DNA of 64,000 nucleotides from the NCBI GenBank assembly GCA_005883995.1, contig VAXB01000033.1:1-64000 (forward strand). Reading direction: 5' to 3'. This DNA comes from Actinomycetota bacterium. Its GTDB lineage: Bacteria; Actinomycetota; Thermoleophilia; Gaiellales; Gaiellaceae. The position numbers and the translations under genes were made by a program. A model generated the notes under the pieces. It was given only the letters and a program-made list of their open reading frames with translations. It did no database searches and had not been told where the DNA came from. Below, in pieces: positions 15,547 to 24,777 of this stretch. How positions within the stretch are numbered: position 1 is the stretch's first letter; each line of letters begins with the position of its first letter.

Positions 15547-16344
15547 CTGAGCCCGCGGGTCAGGGTTGCGGCTGTCGTCGCGGGGGCTGCCGCTCTCACG
15601 GTCGCCGTTGTCGTCGGCGTCACGCTCGCGACGCAGACGCACGTGCCGAAGCACCCGCCGCCCGGCCCGCCCTTCGCGGCCGACCCGACGGCGTCGCCGG
15701 CGCTGCAGCGAGGCGTGCGCGAAGCGTTGGCCGCGTGGCCGACCGGCACGGCCCGGCGCCTCCGGTTGCTCGCCGCTCAGAATCCGCGGAGCGCCCTGGT
15801 TCGCTTCGAGCTCGGGCTTGCGCTCGCGCTCGCGGGGCAGCCGGCCGACGCGAACCGATCCTGGCGGAACGCCGAACGCGTACAGCCCGACTCCCCGTCG
15901 GCGGTGCGTGCGGAGGACGCGCTGCACCCGGAAGCGCCGCCGGGCAAGCCGCCGTTCGTCGCCGCGTTCGCGCGTCCGCGGACGCGCGGGCAGCTGCTCC
16001 TCGCGCGCGGGATCGCGTTCCAGGCGGCGCTTCGCCCCGTCTCGGCCGAGCGCGCGTTCGCCGCCGCTGCCCGGATCACGCCGAACGACCCGGAAGCGCA
16101 GGTCGCCGCGGCAGTCGGCCTCTACGAGAAGGACCGTCCGGCCGCTGCGTTCTCGCGGCTCGGGCCGCTCGTGCGCCGGTTCCCGCACGCCCAGACGGTT
16201 CGCTTCCACCTCGGCCTCCTGCTCATCTACCTGCGGCAATTTCCGCAGGCACGGAAGGAATTGGCGCTCGCCGTCGCGGACGGCCCCCGAACGCCGCTTG
16301 GGAAGCGGGCTCGCACGCTTCTCAACGCTAGTCGCAACGCTTAG
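15547..16344 (+). CDS. Membrane-anchored TPR-like protein
   Basis: The product has a basic start, one hydrophobic segment (residues about 5-28), a Pro-rich linker and then about 200 residues of helical TPR-like repeats (SALVRFELGLALALAGQPADA, QTVRFHLGLLLIYLRQFPQA). A TAG closes the frame just upstream, and the only codon that keeps the membrane segment is the CTG at 15547, with GGAGG 6 bases before it. The next usual start, a GTG at 15643, would remove the anchor. The gene is divergent from moeZ by 32 bases. It is a probable scaffold or envelope protein without an assignable partner. Confidence 0.7.
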   Translation: MSPRVRVAAVVAGAAALTVAVVVGVTLATQTHVPKHPPPGPPFAADPTASPALQRGVREALAAWPTGTARRLRLLAAQNPRSALVRFELGLALALAGQPADANRSWRNAERVQPDSPSAVRAEDALHPEAPPGKPPFVAAFARPRTRGQLLLARGIAFQAALRPVSAERAFAAAARITPNDPEAQVAAAVGLYEKDRPAAAFSRLGPLVRRFPHAQTVRFHLGLLLIYLRQFPQARKELALAVADGPRTPLGKRARTLLNASRNA

Positions 16345-16355
16345 GACCTGCTGCC

Positions 16356-16382
16356 ACAAAGATGAGCCGAACGGCCCATGGC
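16356..16382 (+). promoter_or_regulatory. Palindromic element upstream of the primary sigma factor
   Basis: AAAGA, then TGAGCCG-AA-CGGCCCA, then TGG forms an imperfect palindrome 67 bases before the sigma start. The same element precedes the YDG-repeat surface gene (2812-2839, minus strand). Conservation between two otherwise unrelated upstream regions suggests a shared transcription factor. Confidence 0.4.
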
Positions 16383-16448
16383 GCTCGTCCGGGGTAGCTG
16401 GCACAGTGCGGAATCCGCTGGAATCCGGATCCACGAGGGGGGATCGGA

Positions 16449-17531
16449 ATGAGCGCCACCGAGGAAGCGGTTCACGCAACGCGCGCCGTCGAGATTTTCG
16501 AGACCGAAGACACGAAGGCGCTCCTGGACGCAGGCCGCCAGGCAGGTCATCTGAATGCCGACGAGATTGCGATCGCGCTCGACGAGCTCGATCTCGAGCC
16601 GGGGCAGATCGACGACTTCTACCACGCGCTCGAGGAGCTCCATATCGAGGTCGTGGCGACCGAAGAAGAAGCTGAGCAGGCGCCTGTCGAGGCGCCGCGC
16701 GAGGTCTCGACCGACGCACTGCAGCTCTTCCTGAAAGACATCGGCAAGGTCGACCTGCTGACGGCGGCGCAGGAGGTCGAGCTCGCCAAACGGATCGAGC
16801 GCGGCGATCACTCGGCGAAGCAGGAGATGGTCGAGGCGAACCTCCGGCTCGTCGTCTCGATCGCGAAGAAGTATCGGAACCAGGGGCTTCCGTTCCTCGA
16901 TCTGATCCAAGAGGGGACGATCGGCCTCGTCCGCGCCGCCGAGAAGTTCGACTACAGGAAGGGCTTCAAGTTCTCGACGTACGCGACCTGGTGGATCCGC
17001 CAGGCGGTCGCGCGGGCGCTCGCCGACAAGGCGCGGACGATTCGCATGCCTGTCCACGTGGTCGAGAAGCTGAACAAGATCGTTCGCTCCGAGCGAAAGC
17101 TCCGCGCCGAGTTCGGCCGCGAGCCTACCTCGGGGGAGATCGCCACGGACCTCGAGCTCACGCCGGAAGAGGTTGAGCAGATCCGTCGTAGCGCGCAGAC
17201 GCCGGTCTCGCTCGAGAAGCCGGTCGGCGACGAGGACGAGTCCGAGTTCGGCCACTTCCTCACCGACGAGAACCAGGAACTGCCGGACGAGGCCGCCGAG
17301 GTCACGCTCCGCAAGGAGACGCTGAAGAAGATCCTCGGCTCGTTGTCGCCGCGGGAGCGGCAGGTGCTCGAGCTGCGGTACGGGCTCGACGGCCAGCATC
17401 CGCGCACGCTCGACGAGGTCGGCCGGACGTTCAACGTCACGCGCGAGCGCATCCGGCAGATCGAGAACCAGAGCTTGAAGAAGCTGCGCGCCCTCGCGGA
17501 TGCCGCGAAGCTCCGCGACGTCGCCGCCTAA
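16449..17531 (+). CDS. rpoD: Primary-type sigma-70 factor
   Basis: This 360-residue sigma-70 has an acidic N-terminal region (1-90) instead of a long region 1.1. Region 1.2 ([18 protein letters not shown]) follows, then region 2 with [37 protein letters not shown] and the -10 reading helix [17 protein letters not shown]. Region 3 comes next, then region 4 ending in [17 protein letters not shown]. The near-canonical region 2 and 4 residues mark it as a group 1 or close group 2 factor. GGGGGGAT precedes the ATG. The palindrome at 16356-16382 may regulate it. Whether it is the only housekeeping factor cannot be told from one window. Confidence 0.92.
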   Translation: MSATEEAVHATRAVEIFETEDTKALLDAGRQAGHLNADEIAIALDELDLEPGQIDDFYHALEELHIEVVATEEEAEQAPVEAPREVSTDALQLFLKDIGKVDLLTAAQEVELAKRIERGDHSAKQEMVEANLRLVVSIAKKYRNQGLPFLDLIQEGTIGLVRAAEKFDYRKGFKFSTYATWWIRQAVARALADKARTIRMPVHVVEKLNKIVRSERKLRAEFGREPTSGEIATDLELTPEEVEQIRRSAQTPVSLEKPVGDEDESEFGHFLTDENQELPDEAAEVTLRKETLKKILGSLSPRERQVLELRYGLDGQHPRTLDEVGRTFNVTRERIRQIENQSLKKLRALADAAKLRDVAA

Positions 17532-17555
17532 AACCCGGCAAGCGCCTCGTAGAAA

Positions 17556-17589
17556 AAGTGCCCGGCACCTTCCAAGGTGCCTGGCACTT
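17556..17589. repeat. Nested palindromic repeat (GTGCC-N-GGCAC type)
   Basis: AAGTGCCCGGCACCTT and AAGGTGCCTGGCACTT face each other across two bases with a single mismatch, and each arm is itself a quasi-palindrome around GTGCC-N-GGCAC. It lies 24 bases after the sigma factor stop and 28 bases before the M20 peptidase start. There is no clear U-tract. It resembles small dispersed REP-like elements and could act as a terminator or mRNA stability element. Confidence 0.55.
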
Positions 17590-17616
17590 GTACGCCTTGA
17601 CGTAGAGTTCCGCGCC

Positions 17617-18942
17617 GTGGACCAGGCCTGGCTCGAAGAGCTGCGCGAGTTCGTCGCGATCCCGTCGGTCAGCGCGGACCCTGCGCACCAGGACGACGTG
17701 CACCGCGCGGCCGAATGGGTCCGCGACTTCGTCAAGCGCGCCGGGGGCGAGGCGGAGCTCCAGCGCCGCGGGACGCGCGATCTCGTGATCGGCGACATCC
17801 CGGCGACGACGAACGGCGCCGGCGCGCCTACGGTGATGGTCTACGGGCATTTCGACGTCCAGCCGCCGGCGCCGCTCGACCTGTGGGAGTCGCCGCCGTT
17901 CGAGCTGCAGGAGCGCGACGGCTGGCTCTACGCGCGCGGGATCGCCGACGACAAGGGGCCGCTCTATACGCTGCTGAAGGCGGCGCAGCTGATGCGCGAG
18001 GAGAACTCGCTGCCCGTCAACATCCGGATCGCCTGCGACGGCGAGGAGGAGATCGGCGGGCACTCGATCGTCGACTTCCTCGAGGAGGACGACCGTGGCG
18101 CCGACGTCTGCGTCATCTTCGACGGCGGCCCGACGCGGCCGGAACAACCGGAGTTCGCGCTCGCGACACGAGGGCTGGTCGGGTTCCACGTCACGATGCG
18201 TACGGGCGACCGCGACATGCACTCGGGCTACTACGGCGGTGCGGCGTTGAATGCGATCCACGCACTGATACAGACGTTGACCGCGCTGCTCGCGCGCGAC
18301 GGTCGCCTACCCGAGCCGCTGCGCGAAGGGGCGACTCCGCTGACCGACGTGGAGAAGGCGAGCTTCGAGCACCTGCCGACGGGCGCGCAGATCCTCGACG
18401 ACGCCGATGCGACGGTGCTCGATCCGAAGGCGCCGGAGGAGTTCTACGAGCGGACGTGGGCCGAGCCGTCGCTCGACGTCAACGGCATCTTCGGCGGCAA
18501 GCCTGACTTCGTCAACACGACGCTCGTCGTCGAGGCGCACGCGCGGTTCACGATCCGCCTCGCGCCGGGACAGGATCCCGACACGATCGCGGCAGCGGCG
18601 GAACGGCTGCTGCGCGAGGCCGCACCGGACGGCGCCCAGCTCACGATCGAGCGCGAGAACTCCGCGGCGCCGGGCGTCTTCGCCCCCGACTTGCCCGCGA
18701 TCAAGCTCGGCATGGACGCCTTCGAGCGCGCACTCGGAACGCGGCCGATCCTCGTCCGCGTCGGCGGGACGCTCCCGATCTACCCGGCGCTTGCCGCGAA
18801 GGGCATAGCCACGATCGGGACCGGCTTCGCGCTGCGCGAGAGCAACGTGCACTCGCCGAACGAGCGGTTGCGTGTAGAGGACGTCGGTCGCGCCGTCTCT
18901 GCTGCGCGCGAGCTGTACACCAGCCTCGCCGGCCTTGGCTGA
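17617..18942 (+). CDS. M20-family dipeptidase
   Basis: The metal-binding residues of the M20 clan are visible: His and Asp in YGHFDVQPP (near residue 75), Asp in GIADDKGPLY, and Glu-Glu in CDGEEEIGGHS. Next come the dimerisation domain with HSGYYGGAALN and the C-terminal metal His in ESNVHSPNERLR. The length (441 aa) is normal for a carboxypeptidase-like dipeptidase (CNDP/PepV-like). The GTG at 17617 is preferred because the N-terminal helix starts right after it. The stop overlaps the start of pepT, so the two peptidases are co-translated. Confidence 0.9.
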   Translation: MDQAWLEELREFVAIPSVSADPAHQDDVHRAAEWVRDFVKRAGGEAELQRRGTRDLVIGDIPATTNGAGAPTVMVYGHFDVQPPAPLDLWESPPFELQERDGWLYARGIADDKGPLYTLLKAAQLMREENSLPVNIRIACDGEEEIGGHSIVDFLEEDDRGADVCVIFDGGPTRPEQPEFALATRGLVGFHVTMRTGDRDMHSGYYGGAALNAIHALIQTLTALLARDGRLPEPLREGATPLTDVEKASFEHLPTGAQILDDADATVLDPKAPEEFYERTWAEPSLDVNGIFGGKPDFVNTTLVVEAHARFTIRLAPGQDPDTIAAAAERLLREAAPDGAQLTIERENSAAPGVFAPDLPAIKLGMDAFERALGTRPILVRVGGTLPIYPALAAKGIATIGTGFALRESNVHSPNERLRVEDVGRAVSAARELYTSLAGLG

Positions 18943-20215
18943 GAACGGCCGGTACGCGACACCGGTCGCGGCGGCGCTCGCCGACGACGTGCTCGAGCGG
19001 TTCCTTCGCTACATCCGCATCGACACCCAGTCGGACTTCGAGTCGTCCACATACCCCAGCACGGCGAAGCAGCGTGATCTCGGCGAACTGTTGACGCGAG
19101 AGTTGCGCGAGCTCGGGCTCGACGACGCCGAGCTCACGGAGCATGGCTACGTGTTCGCGACGCTCCCTGGTACGCGCGGGCCGACGATGGGGCTGATCGC
19201 GCACGTCGACACGAGCCCCGACGAATCCGGCGCGGATGTGAAGCCGCAGGTCGTTCGCAGCTACGACGGGGGCGAAATCGGGCTCCCGGGCGACCCACGG
19301 CAAACGCTGCGTCCAGGCGAGAGCACGCTGCTTGCAACGCGCGTCGGCCATGACATCGTCACGTCCGACGGCACGACGCTGCTCGGTGCCGACGACAAGG
19401 CGGGCGTCGCCGAGATCATGTCCGCAGTCGCGTACCTCGCGAATCATCCGGAGCTCGAGCATGCGCCGATCCGGATCGCTTTCACAGTCGACGAGGAGGT
19501 CGGCCGCGGCGTCGAGCACTTCGACATCGGCGCGTTCGGCGCCGACTTCGCGTACACGCTCGACGGCGCCGAGCTCGGCCGCATCGACGACGAGACGTTT
19601 TCGGCGTCCGAGGTCCGCGTGCGGATCGAAGGGCACAGCGTGCATCCGGGGACGTCGAAGGGGAAGATGGTCAACTCGATCAAGCTCGCTGCCGAGCTGA
19701 TCGCGCGGTTGCCGAAGGACCGGGTATCGCCCGAGACCACGGACGACCGCGACGGGTTTGTCCACCCGACCAACATCGTCGGCGGCACCGCCGAGACGAC
19801 GGTGAAGTTCATCTGCCGCGACTTCGACGGCGCACGTCTGAGGGAGCACGAGCAGCTCGTCCGCGACCTCGCCGCTCAGATCGGCGACGAGGAGCCGCGC
19901 GCGAAGCTCACGGTCGAGGTGGAAGAGAGCTACCGCAACATGAAGCAGTACCTCGACGCGGCGCCCCGGATCCTCGACGCGGCCGACGAGGCGACACGCC
20001 GCGTGGGCCTCGAGCCGACACGCAGCGCAATCCGCGGCGGCACGGATGGCGCGGTCCTCAGCCAGCGCGGATTGCTGACGCCGAACATCTTTACCGGTGG
20101 CCAGGAGTACCACTCGGTGCGCGAGTGGATCTCGGTCCAGGACATGGCAACGTCGGCCGCGACGGTGGTCGAGCTCGCGAAGCTCTGGGCCGAGCCGGAG
20201 TGGTCGGAAACGTAG
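18935..20215 (+). CDS. pepT: Peptidase T (tripeptide aminopeptidase)
   Basis: This 426-residue M20B peptidase has the PepT hallmarks: RYIRIDTQSDF at the N-terminus, LIAHVDTSPD, DGTTLLGADDKAG, FTVDEEVGRG, and a C-terminal PNIFTGGQEYHSVREW. It releases the N-terminal residue of tripeptides in the cytoplasm. The TTG at 18935 overlaps the upstream M20 gene by 8 bases. Together the two genes form a small peptide-degradation operon ended by the terminator at 20230. Confidence 0.93.
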   Translation: MAENGRYATPVAAALADDVLERFLRYIRIDTQSDFESSTYPSTAKQRDLGELLTRELRELGLDDAELTEHGYVFATLPGTRGPTMGLIAHVDTSPDESGADVKPQVVRSYDGGEIGLPGDPRQTLRPGESTLLATRVGHDIVTSDGTTLLGADDKAGVAEIMSAVAYLANHPELEHAPIRIAFTVDEEVGRGVEHFDIGAFGADFAYTLDGAELGRIDDETFSASEVRVRIEGHSVHPGTSKGKMVNSIKLAAELIARLPKDRVSPETTDDRDGFVHPTNIVGGTAETTVKFICRDFDGARLREHEQLVRDLAAQIGDEEPRAKLTVEVEESYRNMKQYLDAAPRILDAADEATRRVGLEPTRSAIRGGTDGAVLSQRGLLTPNIFTGGQEYHSVREWISVQDMATSAATVVELAKLWAEPEWSET

Positions 20216-20229
20216 AACCGCGCGCAGGG

Positions 20230-20256
20230 GGCAGACCCCTCCGGGTCTGCCGTTTT
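20230..20256 (+). terminator. Intrinsic terminator after pepT
   Basis: GGCAGACCC and GGGTCTGCC form a perfect 9-bp stem around CTCC, followed by GTTTT. It lies 14 bases after the pepT stop and 20 bases before the convergent HxlR gene. It is a good rho-independent terminator for the peptidase operon. Confidence 0.8.
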
Positions 20257-20275
20257 CGAAGTCTGTGCTTCGCCC

Positions 20276-20614
20276 TTAGTCCGTGTGACAGCAGAGCCAG
20301 TCGCGGCCGAACTCGCGCATCGCGTCGATGATCGGCAGCAGCGCCCGGCCCTTGTCGGTCAGCTCGTACTCGACCCGCGGTGGCGACTCCGCGTAGCTCC
20401 GGCGCTCGACGATCTCCTCGTCCTCGAGCGCGCGTAGCCGCTCGGACAGCGTCCTCGGCGAGATGCCCGCGCAGGAGTGTTCGAGCTGCGAGAACCGTCG
20501 CGGCCCCTCCGAGAGGTCGTGGACGAGCAGCGCGGTCCATTTCGCGCCGATGATCTCGGCGGACGCGGCGACCGAGCAGGTCGTCGAATCGTGCACGGGG
20601 TTCATGGTGCGCAT
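20276..20614 (-). CDS. HxlR-family transcriptional regulator
   Basis: This single winged-helix protein of about 112 residues has the HxlR pattern: an N-terminal Cys (DSTTCSVAAS), IIGAKWTALLVHDLSEGPRRFSQLE, ISPRTLSERLRALEDEEIV and YELTDKGRALLPII. The Cys may sense thiol or aldehyde stress as in HxlR/YodB relatives. Starts at 20614 or 20605 are both possible and neither has a strong ribosome binding site. The formamidase and permease genes on the same strand upstream may be its targets, which is inference from position. Confidence 0.88.
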   Translation of the reverse strand: MRTMNPVHDSTTCSVAASAEIIGAKWTALLVHDLSEGPRRFSQLEHSCAGISPRTLSERLRALEDEEIVERRSYAESPPRVEYELTDKGRALLPIIDAMREFGRDWLCCHTD

Positions 20615-20666
20615 CGCCAGGCGAATTGTAGTTGCTGTCGCGGAAATTCCAGAGCGCGCCGGCGGG

Positions 20667-21590
20667 TCAGCTGAACGGCCGGGGCGTTGCGTCCAGCTTC
20701 GGGATCGAGAACCGCGCGATCGTGCCGAAGCCGCCGGGCGCCGGTTTGCACGCCTGGGCGACGCCGGCATCGCACGCGACGGACAGGAAGATGAACGCGT
20801 CCTCGACCGAGAACTCCCACTCGTCGACGAGCAGCTTCGCGGCTTCTTCGGTACAGAGTTTCAGCGCCTCGTCGTAGTGGAGCGCCGTTGCGTGTGGGAC
20901 CCAACGATCCGCGAGCTCCGTCACCGGCCACGTCGCCTGCTTCCCCTTGAGCAGGTCGAACCGGACGTCGACCTCTCCCGCGATCTCGACACCGGTGAAA
21001 CAGACCTCGCCGTCGCCCATCGACGCGTGCATGTCGCCGACCGCGAACATCCCGCCCGGCCGGCGCACCGGGAAGTAGATCCGCGCGCCCCTTCCGTGCA
21101 GGTGGTCGTCGAGGTTCCCGCCGTGGCGACCGGCGAGGCCGTTCGAGAGGTCGTCGCCGTCGGTCGCGACGCCGACGACGCCGACCATCGGCCGCGCCGG
21201 GAAGCGCACTCGGTCGTTCATCCGGACCTCGCCGTCGACGACCTCGAAGAGCCGGGTCAGCGGTGCCTGCACAGCGTCGATCAACTGCCCGAAGCCGGGG
21301 ATCAGGGTCGCGACGCCCCATTCGATCGGGCGCACGTCGAGGATCTCCGCGATCAACGAGTCGCCCGGCTCGGCTCCGCGCACCGCGACGGGGCCGGTCG
21401 CGCCGTTGATCCGCTCGAGGTCGATGTCGGTGACGAGAGCGTCCTCCGACCGGATCTGGCCGGTGAAGCAGTCGTTCGTTTCGAACGTGACCGTCTCGCC
21501 CGGCTCGACCTCGAGCACGGGCTCGAGGTCGGGGCCGAACGACCAGATCACCTGGTCGCGGCCGAGGCGGTGTCCCGTCGCGACGGCCAT
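20667..21590 (-). CDS. Acetamidase/formamidase family protein
   Basis: The 307-residue product matches the FmdA_AmdA family, with PGETVTFETNDCFTGQI near the start and the signature VGDMHASMGDGEV-CFTGVE in the middle. C-terminal motifs ACDAGVAQACKPAPG are also present. These enzymes hydrolyse formamide or short amides to ammonia and the acid. The ATG at 21590 overlaps the stop of the APC permease (TGATG), so permease and amidase are co-translated. This suggests uptake of an amide or amine followed by hydrolysis. Confidence 0.88.
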   Translation of the reverse strand: MAVATGHRLGRDQVIWSFGPDLEPVLEVEPGETVTFETNDCFTGQIRSEDALVTDIDLERINGATGPVAVRGAEPGDSLIAEILDVRPIEWGVATLIPGFGQLIDAVQAPLTRLFEVVDGEVRMNDRVRFPARPMVGVVGVATDGDDLSNGLAGRHGGNLDDHLHGRGARIYFPVRRPGGMFAVGDMHASMGDGEVCFTGVEIAGEVDVRFDLLKGKQATWPVTELADRWVPHATALHYDEALKLCTEEAAKLLVDEWEFSVEDAFIFLSVACDAGVAQACKPAPGGFGTIARFSIPKLDATPRPFS

Positions 21591-23056
21591 CACGCCGGCT
21601 CGGCGACGGCGGTCGCCGGCGCCACGGTCTCGTCTTCGACGTACACGCGCTCCATGTCCTTCAGCCGGTCGGGGTACCGGGCCATCAGCCAGAGCGTCAA
21701 CACGATTCCGACGCCGATCCAGCCGAGCGCGAACCAGTTCGCGTACTTGATCGGGTACGTCGGCGGGAACTTCACGTACTGGTAGTAGAGCGGGAAGAAG
21801 AACAGGATTGCGCCCGCCGCCGGCAGCACGAAGTGCAGGAACCAGTTGAACTCGTCGCGCCGCTTCGTCCAGTAATGCCACATGCAGCCGAGGCAGATGA
21901 GGATGTACACGACGACGACGACGATCACTGCGAGGGTGGCGATCAGCGCGAAGCCGGTGAGCGGTCCCCACTTCCAACCCAAGATGATCGACAGCACGAA
22001 CGCGAAGATGCTCATCCAGACGATCGCGATGTACGGGGTCTTGAAATCCGGATGGGTTCGCCCCAGCGCGCGCGGCGCGAGCCGGTTGCGCGAAAGCGCG
22101 TAGAACACGCGTGTCGCCGCGTTCACGGCCGCGTTCGAATTCGCCGTGATCGAGTTGCAGATCGCGAGGAAGACGATGATCCAGCCGGTGCTCCAGAAGA
22201 CCTTGCCGAGGTTCCGCCACGGATCGGCGCCGGTTGCCTGGGTGACGAAGTTGTCGACGCCGGCGCCGAAGACCCAGGCGTACGAGCAGAGGACATAGAA
22301 GAGGCCGATCGCGAAGGCGGATCCGATCACGGCAATCGGGACTGTCCTACGCGGGTTTCGCGCCTCCTCGCCGAGCGGCGCAGCGGCCTCGAAGCCGATG
22401 AAGGCCAGGATCGCGAAGACCATCCCGCGAAAGACGCCGTTCCAGTGGCCGACGGCGTGGTTGGGGTTGAAGGGCACGCCGCTCAGCTTCCCGGCGTTCG
22501 AAAGCAGCATCCAGATTGCGAGCGCACCGAAAACTGTGATCTCGAAGGCGCCGAGGATCACGCCGGCGGTCGTCGAGAGGCGGATGTCGCGATACGTCAG
22601 CAGGAACACGACGATCGTCATCAGGAGCACCCAGATCCACCACTGGCCCGTGTAGTGCCAGCCCGCTTCGCTGCCCATCACCTCGCGCATCGCCCAACCG
22701 AACTCGAGGTAGAGGAACGGCGCCACGAGCGGCTCGAACAGGATGAAGAGCCACGCGACGATGAACCCGGCCCACGGGCCCAGCGAGCGCGCCGCGTACG
22801 TGTAGAGACCCCCGGCGGACGGCTCGAGCCGCGCGAGTTGGCCGATTGCGGTCGCGGCGCACATGCAGGCGACGAGCGCGAGGAGCACCGACAGCGCGAG
22901 CGCCTGCCGCGAGAACGGGACGGAGATGTAGATCGAGTACGCAACGGCGGCGCCCGGCGCCATGTGCGTGATCGACTGGAAGATGACCTGCGGCAGACCG
23001 ATCGAGTGCTCGCGCAGCCGATCGAAGGAACGTGTCGGAGTCGCAGCGCTTGCCAT
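21590..23056 (-). CDS. APC-superfamily amino acid/amine permease
   Basis: The 488-residue membrane protein has about twelve hydrophobic segments and the APC N-terminal motif (LPQVIFQSITHMAPGAAVAY in the first segment, then AARSLGPWAGFIVAW). The start at 23056 has GGGAGGG a few bases upstream; a GTG two codons earlier is also possible. It is coupled to the formamidase gene downstream. The substrate is probably an amino acid, polyamine or amide; the sequence does not specify which. Confidence 0.9.
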   Translation of the reverse strand: MASAATPTRSFDRLREHSIGLPQVIFQSITHMAPGAAVAYSIYISVPFSRQALALSVLLALVACMCAATAIGQLARLEPSAGGLYTYAARSLGPWAGFIVAWLFILFEPLVAPFLYLEFGWAMREVMGSEAGWHYTGQWWIWVLLMTIVVFLLTYRDIRLSTTAGVILGAFEITVFGALAIWMLLSNAGKLSGVPFNPNHAVGHWNGVFRGMVFAILAFIGFEAAAPLGEEARNPRRTVPIAVIGSAFAIGLFYVLCSYAWVFGAGVDNFVTQATGADPWRNLGKVFWSTGWIIVFLAICNSITANSNAAVNAATRVFYALSRNRLAPRALGRTHPDFKTPYIAIVWMSIFAFVLSIILGWKWGPLTGFALIATLAVIVVVVVYILICLGCMWHYWTKRRDEFNWFLHFVLPAAGAILFFFPLYYQYVKFPPTYPIKYANWFALGWIGVGIVLTLWLMARYPDRLKDMERVYVEDETVAPATAVAEPA

Positions 23057-23092
23057 GCCCACCCTCCCGGTCGCGATTTGCCCCGCGCGATC

Positions 23093-24634
23093 CTAATCCC
23101 AGGGGGGCGCATTATGGACCCAACGGCCGCCGAGCATCGTCGCGACGACGCGCACGTCCGACAGCTCGTCGGGCTCGACGCCGAACGGATCGCGGTCGAG
23201 GACGACGAGGTCCGCGGCGTAGCCGGGGAGAAGCTTCCCGCGCCGGCGTTCGTCGCCCGTCAGCCACGCGGGATTGACGCACGTGGCGACGAGCGCTTCC
23301 TCGAGCGCGACGCGCTGCTCGGGATGCCACGCCGGCCGCTCGTCGATCGTGCGCAGCACGCCTGCGCAGACGCCGGCCCAGGGATCGAGCTCCTCGATCG
23401 GAGCGTCGGATCCGTTGGCGAGGAGCGCGCCGCTGTCCAGCAGCGAGTGGTATGCGTACGCGCCGTCCGTCTTGCCGCCCCAGAAGCGTTCGGCGAGGTC
23501 ACGGTCCGACGGTGCGTGGCTGAACTGCACCGATGCGGCGACGCCGAGCTGTGCGAAGCGCGGGAGGTCGTCCGCGGACAGCAGCTGCGCGTGCTCGATG
23601 CGCGGCCGCAGCTTCCTGCTCGCCCAGACGTCGTGCGTGCGCTCGAAGGCGTCGAGTGCGTCGCGGTTCGCGCGGTCACCGATCGCATGGACCGCGACGG
23701 GGAAACCACGCTCGGCGGCACGGACGATCGTTTCCGCGAGCTCGTCGCCGCTCGTGATCTCGACGCCGGTGCCGTCGAGCATGCGCGCGGTCTGCGAGCC
23801 GAGCGTGCCGTCCATGAACGCCTTGACATACCCGAGGCGGAGCAGGTCGTTGCCGAACGCGCCGTGCAGTGGGAGCGCGAGGAGCGCGTCGAGCTCGTCC
23901 TTCGGATGCGACTCCCAGACGCGCAGCGAGAGGTTGCCCTCGTTCGCGAGCCGCTGGAAAACGCCGAGCGCACCGAGCCAGCCGTCCTTGTCGTGGACGG
24001 CGGTCACGCCGCGCGCGTTCGCGAGCTTCATTCCGGCCCGCGACGCTTCGACCATCTCGTCCTCCGTCGGGCGAACGTGCCTGTCGCGGAAGTGCCAGGC
24101 GCACTCCTCGCGCAGAACGCCTGTCGGCTCGCCGCGGCCGTCCCGCTCGACGACGCCCCCGGCGACCTCGAGGTCGCCGTTCGCCGTGGCAAGCGCCGCC
24201 GAGTTCAGCCAGAGCGAGTGGTAGTCGCGCGCCATCAGCGCGGCGGGCGTTGCGCCGGTGACGCGGTCGAGCGCTTCCTTCGTCGGCTCCTCTTCCGGCG
24301 ACCAGTCGCCGCTCCGCCAGCCGTGTCCGCGGAGCCAGCGTCCGGGCTCGGCGTGCGCCGCCGCCTCCGCGACGCGCGCGAGCGCCTCGTCGAGCGACCG
24401 CGTGCCCTCGAGCCGGATCTGCCGCTGCGCGAGCGCCCACGTCGGGAAGTGCACATGGGCGTCGTTGAACCCCGGGAGGACGCACCGTCCGCCGAGATCG
24501 ACGACGTCGGGTGACGCGAGCGCAGTCTCGTGGACGCCGACTCCGCCGGCGATCCGCTCGCCCGCGATCGCCAGGGCCCGCCCGATCGGGACGGACGGCT
24601 CGAGCGTCCGGATGACGCCGTTCTCGAGGATCAC
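23093..24634 (-). CDS. YtcJ-type metal-dependent amidohydrolase
   Basis: The 513-residue protein has the amidohydrolase-3 layout: an N-terminal beta-sandwich with VLPGFNDAHVHF (first metal His pair), the barrel with VHAIGDRAN, RIEHAQ and GSDAPIEELDP (catalytic Asp), and a C-terminal DLVVLDRDPF. Such enzymes hydrolyse amide or formyl bonds; the substrate is unknown. It lies 36 bases upstream of the permease on the same strand, so an operon amidohydrolase-permease-formamidase for a nitrogenous compound is plausible. The start is the GTG at 24634. Confidence 0.88.
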   Translation of the reverse strand: MILENGVIRTLEPSVPIGRALAIAGERIAGGVGVHETALASPDVVDLGGRCVLPGFNDAHVHFPTWALAQRQIRLEGTRSLDEALARVAEAAAHAEPGRWLRGHGWRSGDWSPEEEPTKEALDRVTGATPAALMARDYHSLWLNSAALATANGDLEVAGGVVERDGRGEPTGVLREECAWHFRDRHVRPTEDEMVEASRAGMKLANARGVTAVHDKDGWLGALGVFQRLANEGNLSLRVWESHPKDELDALLALPLHGAFGNDLLRLGYVKAFMDGTLGSQTARMLDGTGVEITSGDELAETIVRAAERGFPVAVHAIGDRANRDALDAFERTHDVWASRKLRPRIEHAQLLSADDLPRFAQLGVAASVQFSHAPSDRDLAERFWGGKTDGAYAYHSLLDSGALLANGSDAPIEELDPWAGVCAGVLRTIDERPAWHPEQRVALEEALVATCVNPAWLTGDERRRGKLLPGYAADLVVLDRDPFGVEPDELSDVRVVATMLGGRWVHNAPPWD

Positions 24635-24671
24635 GCGGCGAGCGTAACTCCCGCGACGGCGCCGTCGTTAG

Positions 24672-24752
24672 ATGGACGTGAACGGGGTCGTGATCATCCT
24701 CCTGCTGGTCGTGATGCTCGCCGTCGCCAGCTACTGGCGCACGAGCGACTAA
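24672..24752 (+). CDS. 26-residue single-pass membrane peptide
   Basis: An ATG at 24672 opens 26 codons ending in TAA at 24752. The peptide starts MDVNGVV, continues with one strongly hydrophobic helix (IILLLVVMLAVASY) and ends with a short polar tail. It lies 25 bases before the acyl-CoA dehydrogenase start and is divergent from the amidohydrolase gene. No family is recognised. Its composition is that of a real membrane microprotein, but this remains a weak call. Confidence 0.4.
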   Translation: MDVNGVVIILLLVVMLAVASYWRTSD

Positions 24753-24777
24753 GCGCAACGCGAGTAGGCTTCGGGGC

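Noticed and set aside
21833-24514. An 893-codon plus-strand frame across the permease and amidohydrolase genes
   Set aside because: Its translation has no recognisable domain and is antisense to two well-conserved genes.
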